A DNA stretch of 23,925 nucleotides from a virus. Position numbers and translations under genes: made by a program. Shown one piece after another: positions 1-8,715 of the stretch; the stretch's first letter is position 1; each line of letters starts with the position of its first letter. The stretch covers positions 1 through 23,925 of IMG/VR virus record IMGVR_UViG_3300047483_000108; one strand, given 5' to 3'. The notes under the pieces were generated by a model. It did not search any database, was not told where the DNA came from, and was given only the letters and a program-made list of their open reading frames with translations.

Positions 1-2
1 AC

Positions 3-854
3 GCTAGCGTTATCGTTACTGGCGACAACGGTGCATTTGGTTCAAACGCAGTTGCTGTTATTGCTCCAGAACTTTCTGTTGGTGATTTAAATACTCTACA
101 ATCTAACGTAGAATTGTTAGCTGTAGGTGGAAGTATCGACTATATTAAAGTTACTGCTGGTGGTGTTGGTTACGCAGTAGCTAACGTTACGATTGATGGT
201 GATGGCACTGGTGCTGCAGCAACTGCAGTTATTACTGGTGGTATTGTCACTGGTATCAATATCACAAATCGTGGAAGTGGTTACACTAAAGCTACTGTTA
301 CTATCAGTGGAACAGGTACTGGTGCAACTGCTCGTGCTATTATGAGCCCAGTTGGCGGTCATGGCAAGAATGCAGTCAATGAGTTATTTGCTCGTTCGCT
401 GATGTTCTCGTCTACAATTTCTGACGAAAAGATTCATAATTATCCTGTAGAAAACGACTATCGTCAAGTTGGATTCTTAAAAAATCCTTTCACATATAAC
501 AACTTAACATACTATCGTGGGCAAGTTGGTACAGCTTGCTTTAAGATCGTTGGTGATGTTAATTTAAGTCACTTTGATCTAGACGAAGAAGTTTGGCCAA
601 CTAGCAGATCAACTAAAAAGTATAGAATTATCGCATTGGACACTGAAGGTGCTATTCTACAGTCTATGGACAATGATATTCCGCAGATTAGTGATGTTTT
701 CAGAAACGTACACGGAGATACCTTTATCGTTGACGGTGTTACTCTTCCAGAGTTTAACAAGTTCTCTGGTGAATTACTATACATCGATAACCGTGGTTCG
801 TTCACTCCAACTGATGAACAAACCATTAGTATCAAAACTGTTATCAGATTCTAA
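3..854 (+). CDS. gp8: Baseplate wedge subunit gp8-like, 5' truncated by window edge
   Basis: The reading frame is open from base 3 without a start codon, so the N-terminus lies upstream; 283 residues are visible. The last residues (SGELLYIDNRGSF, then a short beta strand ending TVIRF) match in pattern the C-terminus of T4 gp8 (SGEMIYMENR...INILFTF), as I remember that protein. In T4, gp8 is a dimeric part of each baseplate wedge. The middle contains GGHGKNAVNELFARS and VENDYRQVGFLKNP, which I associate with marine T4-like gp8 homologues. Before that lie two 37-residue glycine-rich units of the GSGYT...VTISGTGTGA type, listed separately. The stop codon overlaps a possible late promoter octamer for the next gene. 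The gp8 call is fairly sure, resting on the C-terminal motif and on the large virion gene that follows. Confidence 0.8.
   Translation, partial: ASVIVTGDNGAFGSNAVAVIAPELSVGDLNTLQSNVELLAVGGSIDYIKVTAGGVGYAVANVTIDGDGTGAAATAVITGGIVTGINITNRGSGYTKATVTISGTGTGATARAIMSPVGGHGKNAVNELFARSLMFSSTISDEKIHNYPVENDYRQVGFLKNPFTYNNLTYYRGQVGTACFKIVGDVNLSHFDLDEEVWPTSRSTKKYRIIALDTEGAILQSMDNDIPQISDVFRNVHGDTFIVDGVTLPEFNKFSGELLYIDNRGSFTPTDEQTISIKTVIRF
144..365 (+). repeat. Two tandem 111-base units encoding 37-residue Gly-rich beta repeats
   Basis: Unit A (144-254) and unit B (255-365) encode parallel patterns: I-x-V/I-T-x-x-G-x-G-Y, then V-T-I-x-G-x-G-T-G-A, then A-x-A-x-I. Each looks like a small beta-sandwich or beta-helix rung often seen in phage virion proteins. 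T4 gp8 has no such repeat that I can recall, so this appears to be an insertion into the gp8 fold. Confidence 0.7.
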
Positions 855-860
855 TAAATA
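853..860 (+). promoter_or_regulatory. Possible T4-type late promoter octamer (AATAAATA)
   Basis: AATAAATA overlaps the gp8 stop codon and lies 40 bases before the start of the 2078-residue gene. It differs at its first base from the T4 late consensus TATAAATA but fits the looser NATAAATA form described for T4-like phages. The spacing is longer than the 24-25 bases at three other junctions here, so confidence is modest. Confidence 0.4.
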
Positions 861-899
861 ATAGTAGTTAAACCTACTTGATAAAGAAGAGCAGAAAAT

Positions 900-3800
900 A
901 TGTCAATCAATTTCAACGCAGAACCATACTATGACGACTACAACGAAGACAATAACTTCTATCGTGTGTTGTTCCGTCCAGGTTATGCAGTTCAGGCTAG
1001 AGAATTAACTCAACTACAAACTATCCTACAAAAACAAGTCACAAGACATGGTGACTTTACGTTTAAAGATGGTAGCCGTGTTACTGGTGGTGAAACATCA
1101 GTAGACCGTTCTGTTGGATATGTAAAACTACAAAACAGCTATAACAACCAACCTGTTGCCAGCTTCTTAAAAGACTTAGCTGGTGTAGTTGTTGAAGGTC
1201 AGACTAGTGGTCTACGTGCTCTTATTCTTCAAGTAGCTATTGCTGAAGGAACAGATAAAAACACACTTTTCGTCAAGTATCTAAACTCTGGTACTAACGG
1301 AGAGAAAGTTTTTGATGAAGACGAAATTCTACAACCAGAGCCAATCGATAAGCAATCACTAACTACACAAGTAGACTCTACTGCAGCTACTGGTATTGGT
1401 TCTGTTGCTTCTATCAAACGTGGTATTTACTATGCGCTTGGACACTTTGTTCTTGTTGAAGATCAAGTTCTAGTTCTCAACAAATACGACAATGTTCCAA
1501 CATTCCGTATCGGTTTAGAAATCGTTGAGGAGCTAACTACTCCAGAAGACAATACATCTCTATTAGATAACGCACAAGGTTCTTATAACTACGCTGCTCC
1601 AGGTGCTCACCGTTATAAGATTGACTTGGTTCTAGCAAAGCGTGCAACAAACGCTATCAATGATGAAAACTTCATTGAACTAATCACTGTTAGAGAAGGT
1701 GAGATTCTACGCAAAGACGACGATACAAAACTAGGTGAACTAGATCGTATTCTTGCAACACGTACATACGACGAGTCTGGTGACTACGTTGTTAAGAACT
1801 TTAATCTAGATGTTCGTGAACACCGTAACAATGACCGTGGTGCTTGGACATCAAACAAATCATATTTGGTTAATGATGTTGTATTGAACAACAGCGTTTA
1901 TTACACAGCAAAAACTTCTGGTACTTCTGGTAATACTGCTCCGACTCATGCAGTTGGAGAAGCAGCCGATGGTGTTGGTGGCGTCACTTGGGTTGCTACT
2001 CGTACACCATTCTTTAACCGTGGTGTATACAAACCAGAAGATGGTGGTGATATTTCTAAATTGGCAATCGGTCTAGAGCCAGGAAAAGCGTATGTTCGTG
2101 GTTACCAGATTGAAAAGATCTCAACTGAGTTTATTGACATTCCTAAAGCAAGAGATTACATTCAAGCAGAAAACAATAAGATTACTGCTACTGTTGGTAA
2201 CTACATCGAAGTAACTAAACTTAACAACGTTCCAAACATCAATAACTTGGTGACAGTGGATCTGTATGATCAATTAACTGCATCCAAAGGTGTTGCTGCT
2301 GGTACTAAAGTTGGTACTGCACGCATCCGTGGTGTTGAGTGGCATAATGGAACTATCGGACAAGACACAGCTATTTACAAGTTGTTCTTATTTGATGTTA
2401 AGATGAATGCTGGTAAAGACTTCATCAAGAACGTAAAACAAGTATTCCTTTCTGGCGGTACTGCAGCAACTAGCTTCTCTGCCGACATTAACCCAACACC
2501 AGTAATCTTTGATGCAATCGGTCTTGCAACTACATCTGGTTCTTCTACTACTGTTGCTGGAACAAACACTACATTCAGCGACTACCTAGCTGTTGGTGAT
2601 TATGTTCGTTTTGGCACTGGTTCTGGTGCTTCTGTTCGTAGAGTTACTGCAGTTAGTGGTTTAAACCAAATTACAGTAGATACTGCGGTTAACCTAGCTT
2701 CTCCAGGTTCTGCTATCTACAAATTACTAACACAAGTATATGAGCCACAAAACTCTCCACTAGTGTTCGCATTCCCATATCCAGCTATCAAGTCTGTTCG
2801 TGACGCATCTAACGTAAACCGTGTTTCGTACACTGTGGCTGAAAGATTCACACAAAATACTACAACTGCATCTGGTGGTTCTTGTACTCTAACGATCACT
2901 GCTACAGGTGCTAACGATACGTTTGCTTCTTTTGCAGACAGCGACAACTACTTGCTAATTGATAATACAACTGGCACTGCTGTTACACCTACAAATACTG
3001 CTTATGTTTCTGGTTCAAATAACAAACAAGTTATCTTTACTCTACCAGACACATACGCTTCTCGTGCATTTATCGCTATCGCTGCAGTTAACAAAACTGG
3101 TAGCGGTACTGAGAAAACTAAGTCTCTTGTTACAAGTAACTCTACATTCACTACTGCAGCTACTGCACAAACAAAGAGAATTACACTAGGTAAGGCTGAT
3201 GGTTATAGACTATTGTCTGTTTTAATGGACACTGGTTCTTTTGCTTCACCAACAGGTACATATTCTGTTGATGTTACTGATCGTTACATCTTTGATGATG
3301 GTCAGAAAGACAGCTACTATGACCTATGCTCTGTTGTTCTAAGAGAAGGTCAGAGTCTACCAACTGCTCCTATCCGTGTTCACTTCCAATACTTCTCTCA
3401 TAGTGGTCCAGGTGACTACTTCACTGTAAACTCATATACTGGTACTATTCCTTACGAGAACATTCCATTCTTTGGTCAAATTCGTTTGAGTGATGTTGTT
3501 GACTTCCGTCCTCGTATTGATGACGCAGGTTCAACATTCTCTGGTTCTGGTGCGCTTGGTTCATTAATTCCAAAGCGTGGTATTGACGTAGAAGCAGACT
3601 TTAGCTACTATCTTGGTAGAAAAGATAAACTTGCACTAGACATGAACGGTAAATTCTTTACTGTTTCTGGTGTATCTGCTTTAATTCCAGGCGAACCAAA
3701 CGACCCATCTGTGGGTATGCTACTGTACAAAATGCAGTTTGAACCGTACACTTTCGGTGCGGACAAGACTAGTGTTCTGGTTGATCCAATTGATAACAAG

Positions 3801-6800
3801 CGTTACACAATGCGTGATATTGGTAAGCTAGAAAAGCGTATCGACAATCTAGAATACTACACATCTCTTTCTTTACTAGAGCAAGAAACAAAATCGCTAA
3901 CAATCCTTGATAGTGATACAAAACTAGATCGCTTAAAGAATGGTTTCATCGTAGATAATTTCAATGGTCATGGTGTTGGTAATACTTTCTCTGGAGAATA
4001 TCGTTGCTCTGTTGATATGGAAAACGGGGTACTACGACCATTCTTCTACATGAATAACGTTAACCTAATTGAAGTTAACAAAACAGATGCAGAACGAACT
4101 GCTGATGGTTATCGTGCAACTGGTGATTTAATCACTCTTCCTTATACTAACAAAGAGTTTATTTCTCAACCATATGCATCACGTGTAGAGAATATTAACC
4201 CATTTGCTATCTTCACTTTCCTAGGACAGTTAGATCTAAATCCATCTTCTGATGAATGGTTTGAGGTCGATCGTCGTCCAGACGTTGTAACAAACGTTGA
4301 GGGTAACTTTGACACTATTGCCACTATCGCAGAAAAAGCTGGTGTTCTTGGTACTATCTGGAATGCATGGCAAACACAATGGACAGGCACTCCTGTTTCT
4401 CAAGGAATTAGATCTTTATCTCGTTCTGAGATTGTAGAAAGATTTGGTAATGGACCAGCACGACAAGTAACCGCTGAAATTTTTGCAACAGATTCTGGTC
4501 AATCTAGATCTGGTGTTAAGACAACTGTTGTTGCTAAGATCGATCGTCAAGTAACAGAAGACCGTGTTCTTTCTACTGCAGTTATTCCTTACATCCGTTC
4601 ACGTAACGTATTAGTTGTTGCACGTGGTCTAAAACCTAACACAGTGTTCAACCCATTCTTCGATGATAATGATGTAGAACCATTTGTCACTCCAGCTTCT
4701 AGAATTCAATTCACAGCTGTTACTGGTTTCGGTTCATCATTCAACTACACTACAAACTCTGGTGGTGGAGCAGAAGAGAATGCTAGAAAATTCAACGGTG
4801 ATGTTGACTCATCTCTAAACCGTGGTGATGTTATTTTCGTAAAACAACGTGGTTCTACAACATACACTAAAGACAACTCTCCAGCTACTGCTGTTGTTGC
4901 TCTTCAAGAATCTATTGATGGTGTTCTAGCTGTATACGTTGTTAACATCAAAGGTACATTCCAAGCGTCTGATGTTCTAGAAGGTACTATCAGTTCTGCT
5001 CGTGGTACAGTAACTAACGTTACTCTGAAGTCACAAGGTGGCGAACTAAAGACTAACGCTATCGGTGACGTTGTTTGCTTATTCAATATTCCAAACAACG
5101 AATCTGTTCGTTTCCGTACTGGTGTTCGTGAATTCAAACTAACAGATGCAGTTACTGCAACTGGAGACTTTACATCACGTGGTCGTAAACAGTATCGTGC
5201 AGAGGGTATCTTAGAAACTCGTCAAGCGCACGTAACTGCTACACGTAACGCTGAATTGGTTCGTGAGATTGTAACAGATGAACGTGTTATCACTCAGACA
5301 ACTAGCCGTATCGTTTCTGATACTGGTTGGTATGATCCACTTGCTCAAACATTCATGGTTCAGCAAAAAGGTGGTGCATTCTTAACTAAGATTGACATCT
5401 TCTTTGCGAGCAAGGATACAAGTATTCCTGTTCAGATGGAAATCCGTGAAGTTGTTAACGGATACCCAGGAAAAGTTGTTCTACCTTTCTCTCGTGTCTT
5501 GTTAACACCAGACCGAGTAAACATCTCTAGCGAGACTGTTCTTGTAGATGGTACATCTTATCCTGCACCAAACACAGCTACTTCGTTCACATTCCCAAGC
5601 CCAGTTTACGTACAAGACGCAACTGAGTATGCGATCGTTCTTTCTTCAGACTCTAATAACTACAAAGTTTGGATCTCTCAAGTTGGCGAAAAGAATGCTG
5701 GTACTGATCGTTTCATTTCTGAACAACCATACGCTGGTGTGTTCTTTAAATCTCAGAACGCATCTACTTGGACTGCTGATCAAACACAAGATTTGAAGTT
5801 CACTATTCACCGTGCTTCTTTCGAAACTGGTCAATATCGTGATATCGAATTTGTTAATGATACTCTACCAACTATGTTGTTGGACAAAGATCCGTTCAGA
5901 ACAGTTTCTGGAACAAATTTAGTTCGTGTATCACACAGAAACCATGGTATGCCAAATAGTTCTAAAGTAACTATCAGTGGTGTTGCATCAGCTGTTAATG
6001 GTATTCCAGCTGCTAACTTTAATGCTACTCACACTATCTCTAACGTAGAGTTTGATAGCTATGTTATCACTGTAGCTACAAACGCAACATCTTCTGGTAT
6101 TGGTGGTGGTTCTGTAGTTAAGGCTACTGAAAACTTTGCATTCTCTTCAATCCAACCGATTGTACAGAATCAAAACTTCTCAGACACTTCTCTTTCTTAC
6201 TACGCTAAGACTACTTCACACCAATCTGTTGATGGTGCTGAAACTCCTTATATTCAAGAGATTGATTATCAACCGCTACTAGCTAATGATAATAACGAGT
6301 ACTCTACTTCTAGACTAGTTGCATCAGCCGTTAATGAGACAAACTCTGCTCTTGCTGGTAATAAGTCTCTGTTCTTTAAAGCTAGAATGAAGAGTGATAA
6401 CGAAGCTGTATCTCCAGTTATTGATACACACCGTTTGTCTGCTATCTTAGTTCGTAATAAAGTAGATATTCCTACTGCAACAAATAACGTTTCTGCTCTA
6501 GATAACAGAACTGTTATCACTGCAACAAACATTGCTGCAACAGCTAGTACAAAAACTATCTCTTCTAGCAATGCTACTACTCAAGCTGCGTTTAAGACTG
6601 TTTCTGTAGGTAAAGTTATCACTACAACTGGTTTTGCAAATGCTGCAAACAATGGTTCGTTCTTAGTGACAGACGTTGCTGCAGATGGTTCTACTATTAC
6701 AGTAGACGCTACATTGGTAGATGCTGTGGCTGGAGCTAGTGTAACAGTGGTCGTTGGAGATAACTTTGTTTCTGAGATTAACTCTAATAGTGGTTCTGCT

Positions 6801-7136
6801 TCTAGCAAGTACTTGACCAAGGATGTTATCCTAAGCAACCCATCTACATTCTTGAAGATTCGTTTTGCAGCAGATGTTCCTCCTAGTGCTGGTGTTGATG
6901 TTTATTACAAGCTATCACCTGCAAGTTCTAGCAATACTCTGTTTGACGATAAATATACATTGTTACAACCAGATGCACCTTTGGTTAAAAATAATGATGG
7001 TCAGTTCTACGACGCTGAGTATACACTAAGTGATCAAATCGCATTTGATGCGTTTGTTGTTAAGTTAGTGTTCAAAACTACTAGCGAAGCAGAAGTGGCT
7101 AAGATTAAAGATCTAAGAATTATCGCTTGTGCATAA
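900..7136 (+). CDS. Giant DUF4815-type virion/baseplate structural protein
   Basis: This 2078-residue protein begins SINFNAEPYYDDYNEDNNFY and continues with RPGYAVQARELTQLQTILQK, the signature opening of DUF4815-type proteins of marine T4-like phages. Around residue 314 a GAW...Y...DVV...YYTA segment resembling a carbohydrate-binding type 5/12 fold is inserted, to about residue 372. A coiled-coil stretch (MRDIGKLEKRIDNLEYYTS) lies near residues 970-990. Further family blocks are KNGFIVDNFNGHG, VIPYIRSRNVLVVARGLKP and WYDPLAQTFMV followed by FLTKIDIFFASKD. The C-terminal block includes YKLSPASS and ends IKDLRIIACA. Its place directly after gp8 suggests a baseplate-periphery protein that anchors fibres (inference). 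The start follows a weak purine-rich site near 884-891. The biochemical role is not established. Confidence 0.85.
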   Translation: MSINFNAEPYYDDYNEDNNFYRVLFRPGYAVQARELTQLQTILQKQVTRHGDFTFKDGSRVTGGETSVDRSVGYVKLQNSYNNQPVASFLKDLAGVVVEGQTSGLRALILQVAIAEGTDKNTLFVKYLNSGTNGEKVFDEDEILQPEPIDKQSLTTQVDSTAATGIGSVASIKRGIYYALGHFVLVEDQVLVLNKYDNVPTFRIGLEIVEELTTPEDNTSLLDNAQGSYNYAAPGAHRYKIDLVLAKRATNAINDENFIELITVREGEILRKDDDTKLGELDRILATRTYDESGDYVVKNFNLDVREHRNNDRGAWTSNKSYLVNDVVLNNSVYYTAKTSGTSGNTAPTHAVGEAADGVGGVTWVATRTPFFNRGVYKPEDGGDISKLAIGLEPGKAYVRGYQIEKISTEFIDIPKARDYIQAENNKITATVGNYIEVTKLNNVPNINNLVTVDLYDQLTASKGVAAGTKVGTARIRGVEWHNGTIGQDTAIYKLFLFDVKMNAGKDFIKNVKQVFLSGGTAATSFSADINPTPVIFDAIGLATTSGSSTTVAGTNTTFSDYLAVGDYVRFGTGSGASVRRVTAVSGLNQITVDTAVNLASPGSAIYKLLTQVYEPQNSPLVFAFPYPAIKSVRDASNVNRVSYTVAERFTQNTTTASGGSCTLTITATGANDTFASFADSDNYLLIDNTTGTAVTPTNTAYVSGSNNKQVIFTLPDTYASRAFIAIAAVNKTGSGTEKTKSLVTSNSTFTTAATAQTKRITLGKADGYRLLSVLMDTGSFASPTGTYSVDVTDRYIFDDGQKDSYYDLCSVVLREGQSLPTAPIRVHFQYFSHSGPGDYFTVNSYTGTIPYENIPFFGQIRLSDVVDFRPRIDDAGSTFSGSGALGSLIPKRGIDVEADFSYYLGRKDKLALDMNGKFFTVSGVSALIPGEPNDPSVGMLLYKMQFEPYTFGADKTSVLVDPIDNKRYTMRDIGKLEKRIDNLEYYTSLSLLEQETKSLTILDSDTKLDRLKNGFIVDNFNGHGVGNTFSGEYRCSVDMENGVLRPFFYMNNVNLIEVNKTDAERTADGYRATGDLITLPYTNKEFISQPYASRVENINPFAIFTFLGQLDLNPSSDEWFEVDRRPDVVTNVEGNFDTIATIAEKAGVLGTIWNAWQTQWTGTPVSQGIRSLSRSEIVERFGNGPARQVTAEIFATDSGQSRSGVKTTVVAKIDRQVTEDRVLSTAVIPYIRSRNVLVVARGLKPNTVFNPFFDDNDVEPFVTPASRIQFTAVTGFGSSFNYTTNSGGGAEENARKFNGDVDSSLNRGDVIFVKQRGSTTYTKDNSPATAVVALQESIDGVLAVYVVNIKGTFQASDVLEGTISSARGTVTNVTLKSQGGELKTNAIGDVVCLFNIPNNESVRFRTGVREFKLTDAVTATGDFTSRGRKQYRAEGILETRQAHVTATRNAELVREIVTDERVITQTTSRIVSDTGWYDPLAQTFMVQQKGGAFLTKIDIFFASKDTSIPVQMEIREVVNGYPGKVVLPFSRVLLTPDRVNISSETVLVDGTSYPAPNTATSFTFPSPVYVQDATEYAIVLSSDSNNYKVWISQVGEKNAGTDRFISEQPYAGVFFKSQNASTWTADQTQDLKFTIHRASFETGQYRDIEFVNDTLPTMLLDKDPFRTVSGTNLVRVSHRNHGMPNSSKVTISGVASAVNGIPAANFNATHTISNVEFDSYVITVATNATSSGIGGGSVVKATENFAFSSIQPIVQNQNFSDTSLSYYAKTTSHQSVDGAETPYIQEIDYQPLLANDNNEYSTSRLVASAVNETNSALAGNKSLFFKARMKSDNEAVSPVIDTHRLSAILVRNKVDIPTATNNVSALDNRTVITATNIAATASTKTISSSNATTQAAFKTVSVGKVITTTGFANAANNGSFLVTDVAADGSTITVDATLVDAVAGASVTVVVGDNFVSEINSNSGSASSKYLTKDVILSNPSTFLKIRFAADVPPSAGVDVYYKLSPASSSNTLFDDKYTLLQPDAPLVKNNDGQFYDAEYTLSDQIAFDAFVVKLVFKTTSEAEVAKIKDLRIIACA

Positions 7137-7137
7137 A

Positions 7138-7356
7138 ATGTTTCTTAAAGTAAACGGTCATGAGGGTTTGGTACGAGACGCAAAGTCTGGTGCCATTCTC
7201 AACACTTCTAAAGAAGAATATAAGAACTACATGATCGCTAGAGAACGTGCCCTGCAACAAAAAGTTCTTATCGAACAACAACAGAAAGAAATACAGTCTC
7301 TGAAATCAGAATTTTCAGAGATGAAGTCTTTACTAAAACAATTACTAGAGAAATAA
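7138..7356 (+). CDS. Small coiled-coil virion-region protein
   Basis: A 72-residue protein beginning [20 protein letters not shown]. The pattern of a V-x-G-H-x-x-L-V-R-D opening, a conserved SGAI-x-N strand and then a long charged helix is one I recognise from small conserved proteins of unknown function in T4-like cyanophages. Residues from about 28 to the end are helical with heptad-like leucines and isoleucines ([20 protein letters not shown]), so oligomerisation is likely. The ATG at 7138 lies 1 base after the stop of the giant upstream gene, so translation is probably coupled. An in-frame GTG at 7129 would add three residues inside that gene and is less likely. The next gene starts 1 base after its stop. 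Confidence 0.8.
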   Translation: MFLKVNGHEGLVRDAKSGAILNTSKEEYKNYMIARERALQQKVLIEQQQKEIQSLKSEFSEMKSLLKQLLEK

Positions 7357-7357
7357 G

Positions 7358-8689
7358 ATGGCGACAATTACCCTAAGATCTATCAAAGGTAGCCCACTAA
7401 CCCTAGAAGAAGTTGATGCTAATTTTACAAACATCAATACAGAACTAGGGTTAAAGTTAAATGCTACAGATTTCACAACTTCTGAGCTACTAACCAGATT
7501 AAAAACTGTAGACGGTGCTGGGTCTGGTTTAGATGCAGATTTACTTGATGGATTAAACGCATCAACTACCCATCTTTCTGGGACATCTACAATCGTAGCC
7601 AGAGATACTACTGGTAATTTCTCAGCAAACGTAATAACTGCTTCTCTTATCGGTAACGTAACTGGTAATGTGACTGGTAACGTAACTGGAAATCTTACAG
7701 GTAATGCTACTGGTCTTTCTACAGTTCTAGGATTAGCAAATGGTGGTACTGGTGGGTCATCTTCTAGCTCAGCACGTTCTAATCTTGGTCTTGGTAGTAT
7801 CGCTACTCAAAGTTCTAGTAGCGTAAGTATCACTGGCGGTACTATTACTGGTATTACAGATATCACTATCGCTGATGGTGGTACTGGTGCTTCTACTGCA
7901 GCAGAAGCTAGATCTAATCTAGGTTTAGCTATTGGTGTCAACGTACAAGCATACGATGCTGATCTTTCTGGTTTAGCTGGCTTGAGCACAACTGGTATTA
8001 TGGTTCGTACTGGTGCTGGTACATTTACTACTAGATCCCTTCAAGTTGGTACAGGTCTTTCTATCAGTACGGCTGATGGTGTTCTAGGTAGCCCAACTAT
8101 CAATAACACTGGCGTGACCGCTATTGTTGCTGGATCTGGTGTTTCTGTAGATAATACTACTGGCAACGTAACTGTAACAAACACTGGCGTTAAGAGCATT
8201 AACGGACAAACAGGTGATTTGGTGTTCGGAACTTTCGTTCCAGCTGGCGCAGTCTTTATGTTTGCAATGCCAGTTGCTCCATCAGGTTACTTACACTGCG
8301 ATGGTTCTGCAGTTTCAAGAACTACATACGCACAGTTGTTCGCTGCTATCGGCACTACATTTGGTGCAGGTAATGGAACTACTACATTTAACATACCAGA
8401 TATGAGAGCGATGTTCCCTCGTGGTTGGGACAATGGACGTGGTATTGACCAACCTCGTGAGTTTGGTACAACTCAGCAAGACGATAATAAAGCACATACA
8501 CACTTCCATACTGACTCATACTATGCGTATGAGAACGGAAATGATAACACTTTCGGTAGTGGTTTAACTGGTGCCACAACTAGAGACTTTAATAACTCTC
8601 TTTATACAAATACAAGACAGACTCAAAGCCAAGGAATTACAGAGGCTAGACCTAAAAACGTTGCTCTTCTATTCTGCATTAAGACCTAA
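7358..8689 (+). CDS. Short tail fibre protein with C-terminal tail collar domain
   Basis: 443 residues in a classic fibre layout. The N-terminal motif [20 protein letters not shown] is an attachment head found in T4-like marine phage fibres, and the next gene has the same motif. Next comes [20 protein letters not shown], then a shaft of Gly/Thr/Asn repeats including five GNVT-type units, and a [19 protein letters not shown] repeat. From about residue 294 to 363 there is a phage tail collar domain ([20 protein letters not shown], then [19 protein letters not shown]). His380, His382 and His384 form an H-x-H-x-H motif comparable with the metal-binding His-x-His of T4 gp12. The protein ends [13 protein letters not shown], typical of collar fibres. 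It probably forms a trimeric receptor-binding fibre. It is translationally coupled to the preceding small gene. Confidence 0.88.
   Translation: MATITLRSIKGSPLTLEEVDANFTNINTELGLKLNATDFTTSELLTRLKTVDGAGSGLDADLLDGLNASTTHLSGTSTIVARDTTGNFSANVITASLIGNVTGNVTGNVTGNLTGNATGLSTVLGLANGGTGGSSSSSARSNLGLGSIATQSSSSVSITGGTITGITDITIADGGTGASTAAEARSNLGLAIGVNVQAYDADLSGLAGLSTTGIMVRTGAGTFTTRSLQVGTGLSISTADGVLGSPTINNTGVTAIVAGSGVSVDNTTGNVTVTNTGVKSINGQTGDLVFGTFVPAGAVFMFAMPVAPSGYLHCDGSAVSRTTYAQLFAAIGTTFGAGNGTTTFNIPDMRAMFPRGWDNGRGIDQPREFGTTQQDDNKAHTHFHTDSYYAYENGNDNTFGSGLTGATTRDFNNSLYTNTRQTQSQGITEARPKNVALLFCIKT
7652..7711 (+). repeat. Five tandem 12-base units encoding Gly-Asn-x-Thr in a fibre shaft
   Basis: Units of the form GGTAAYGTRACT occur at 7652, 7664, 7676, 7688 and 7700. 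The fourth and fifth are diverged. They encode [16 protein letters not shown] and GNAT. Copies one and three are identical, so slippage or recent duplication could change shaft length here. Confidence 0.8.
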
Positions 8690-8692
8690 ATA
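8685..8692 (+). promoter_or_regulatory. Possible late promoter octamer (CCTAAATA)
   Basis: The octamer overlaps the stop codon of the collar fibre gene and ends 24 bases before the next start codon. This matches the spacing of the perfect TATAAATA at 19134 (25 bases). An AGGA ribosome site at 8705-8708 lies between. Confidence 0.4.
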
Positions 8693-8715
8693 GTAGAGAA
8701 AGTCAGGAATAAACA

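Noticed and set aside
117-362. Antisense frame opposite the gp8 repeats
   Set aside because: Low-complexity Ser/Thr product produced by the Gly-rich repeat codons on the + strand.
114-854. Internal TTG as the start of the first gene
   Set aside because: The frame is open back to base 3 with continuous coding character, so this is the tail of a longer gp8-like gene.
7129-7137. GTG start for the 72-residue gene
   Set aside because: It would overlap the previous gene; the ATG at 7138 begins at the conserved-looking [11 protein letters not shown].
7652-7711. CRISPR-like short repeats
   Set aside because: The repeats are contiguous 12-base coding units without spacers. No CRISPR array is present in the window.
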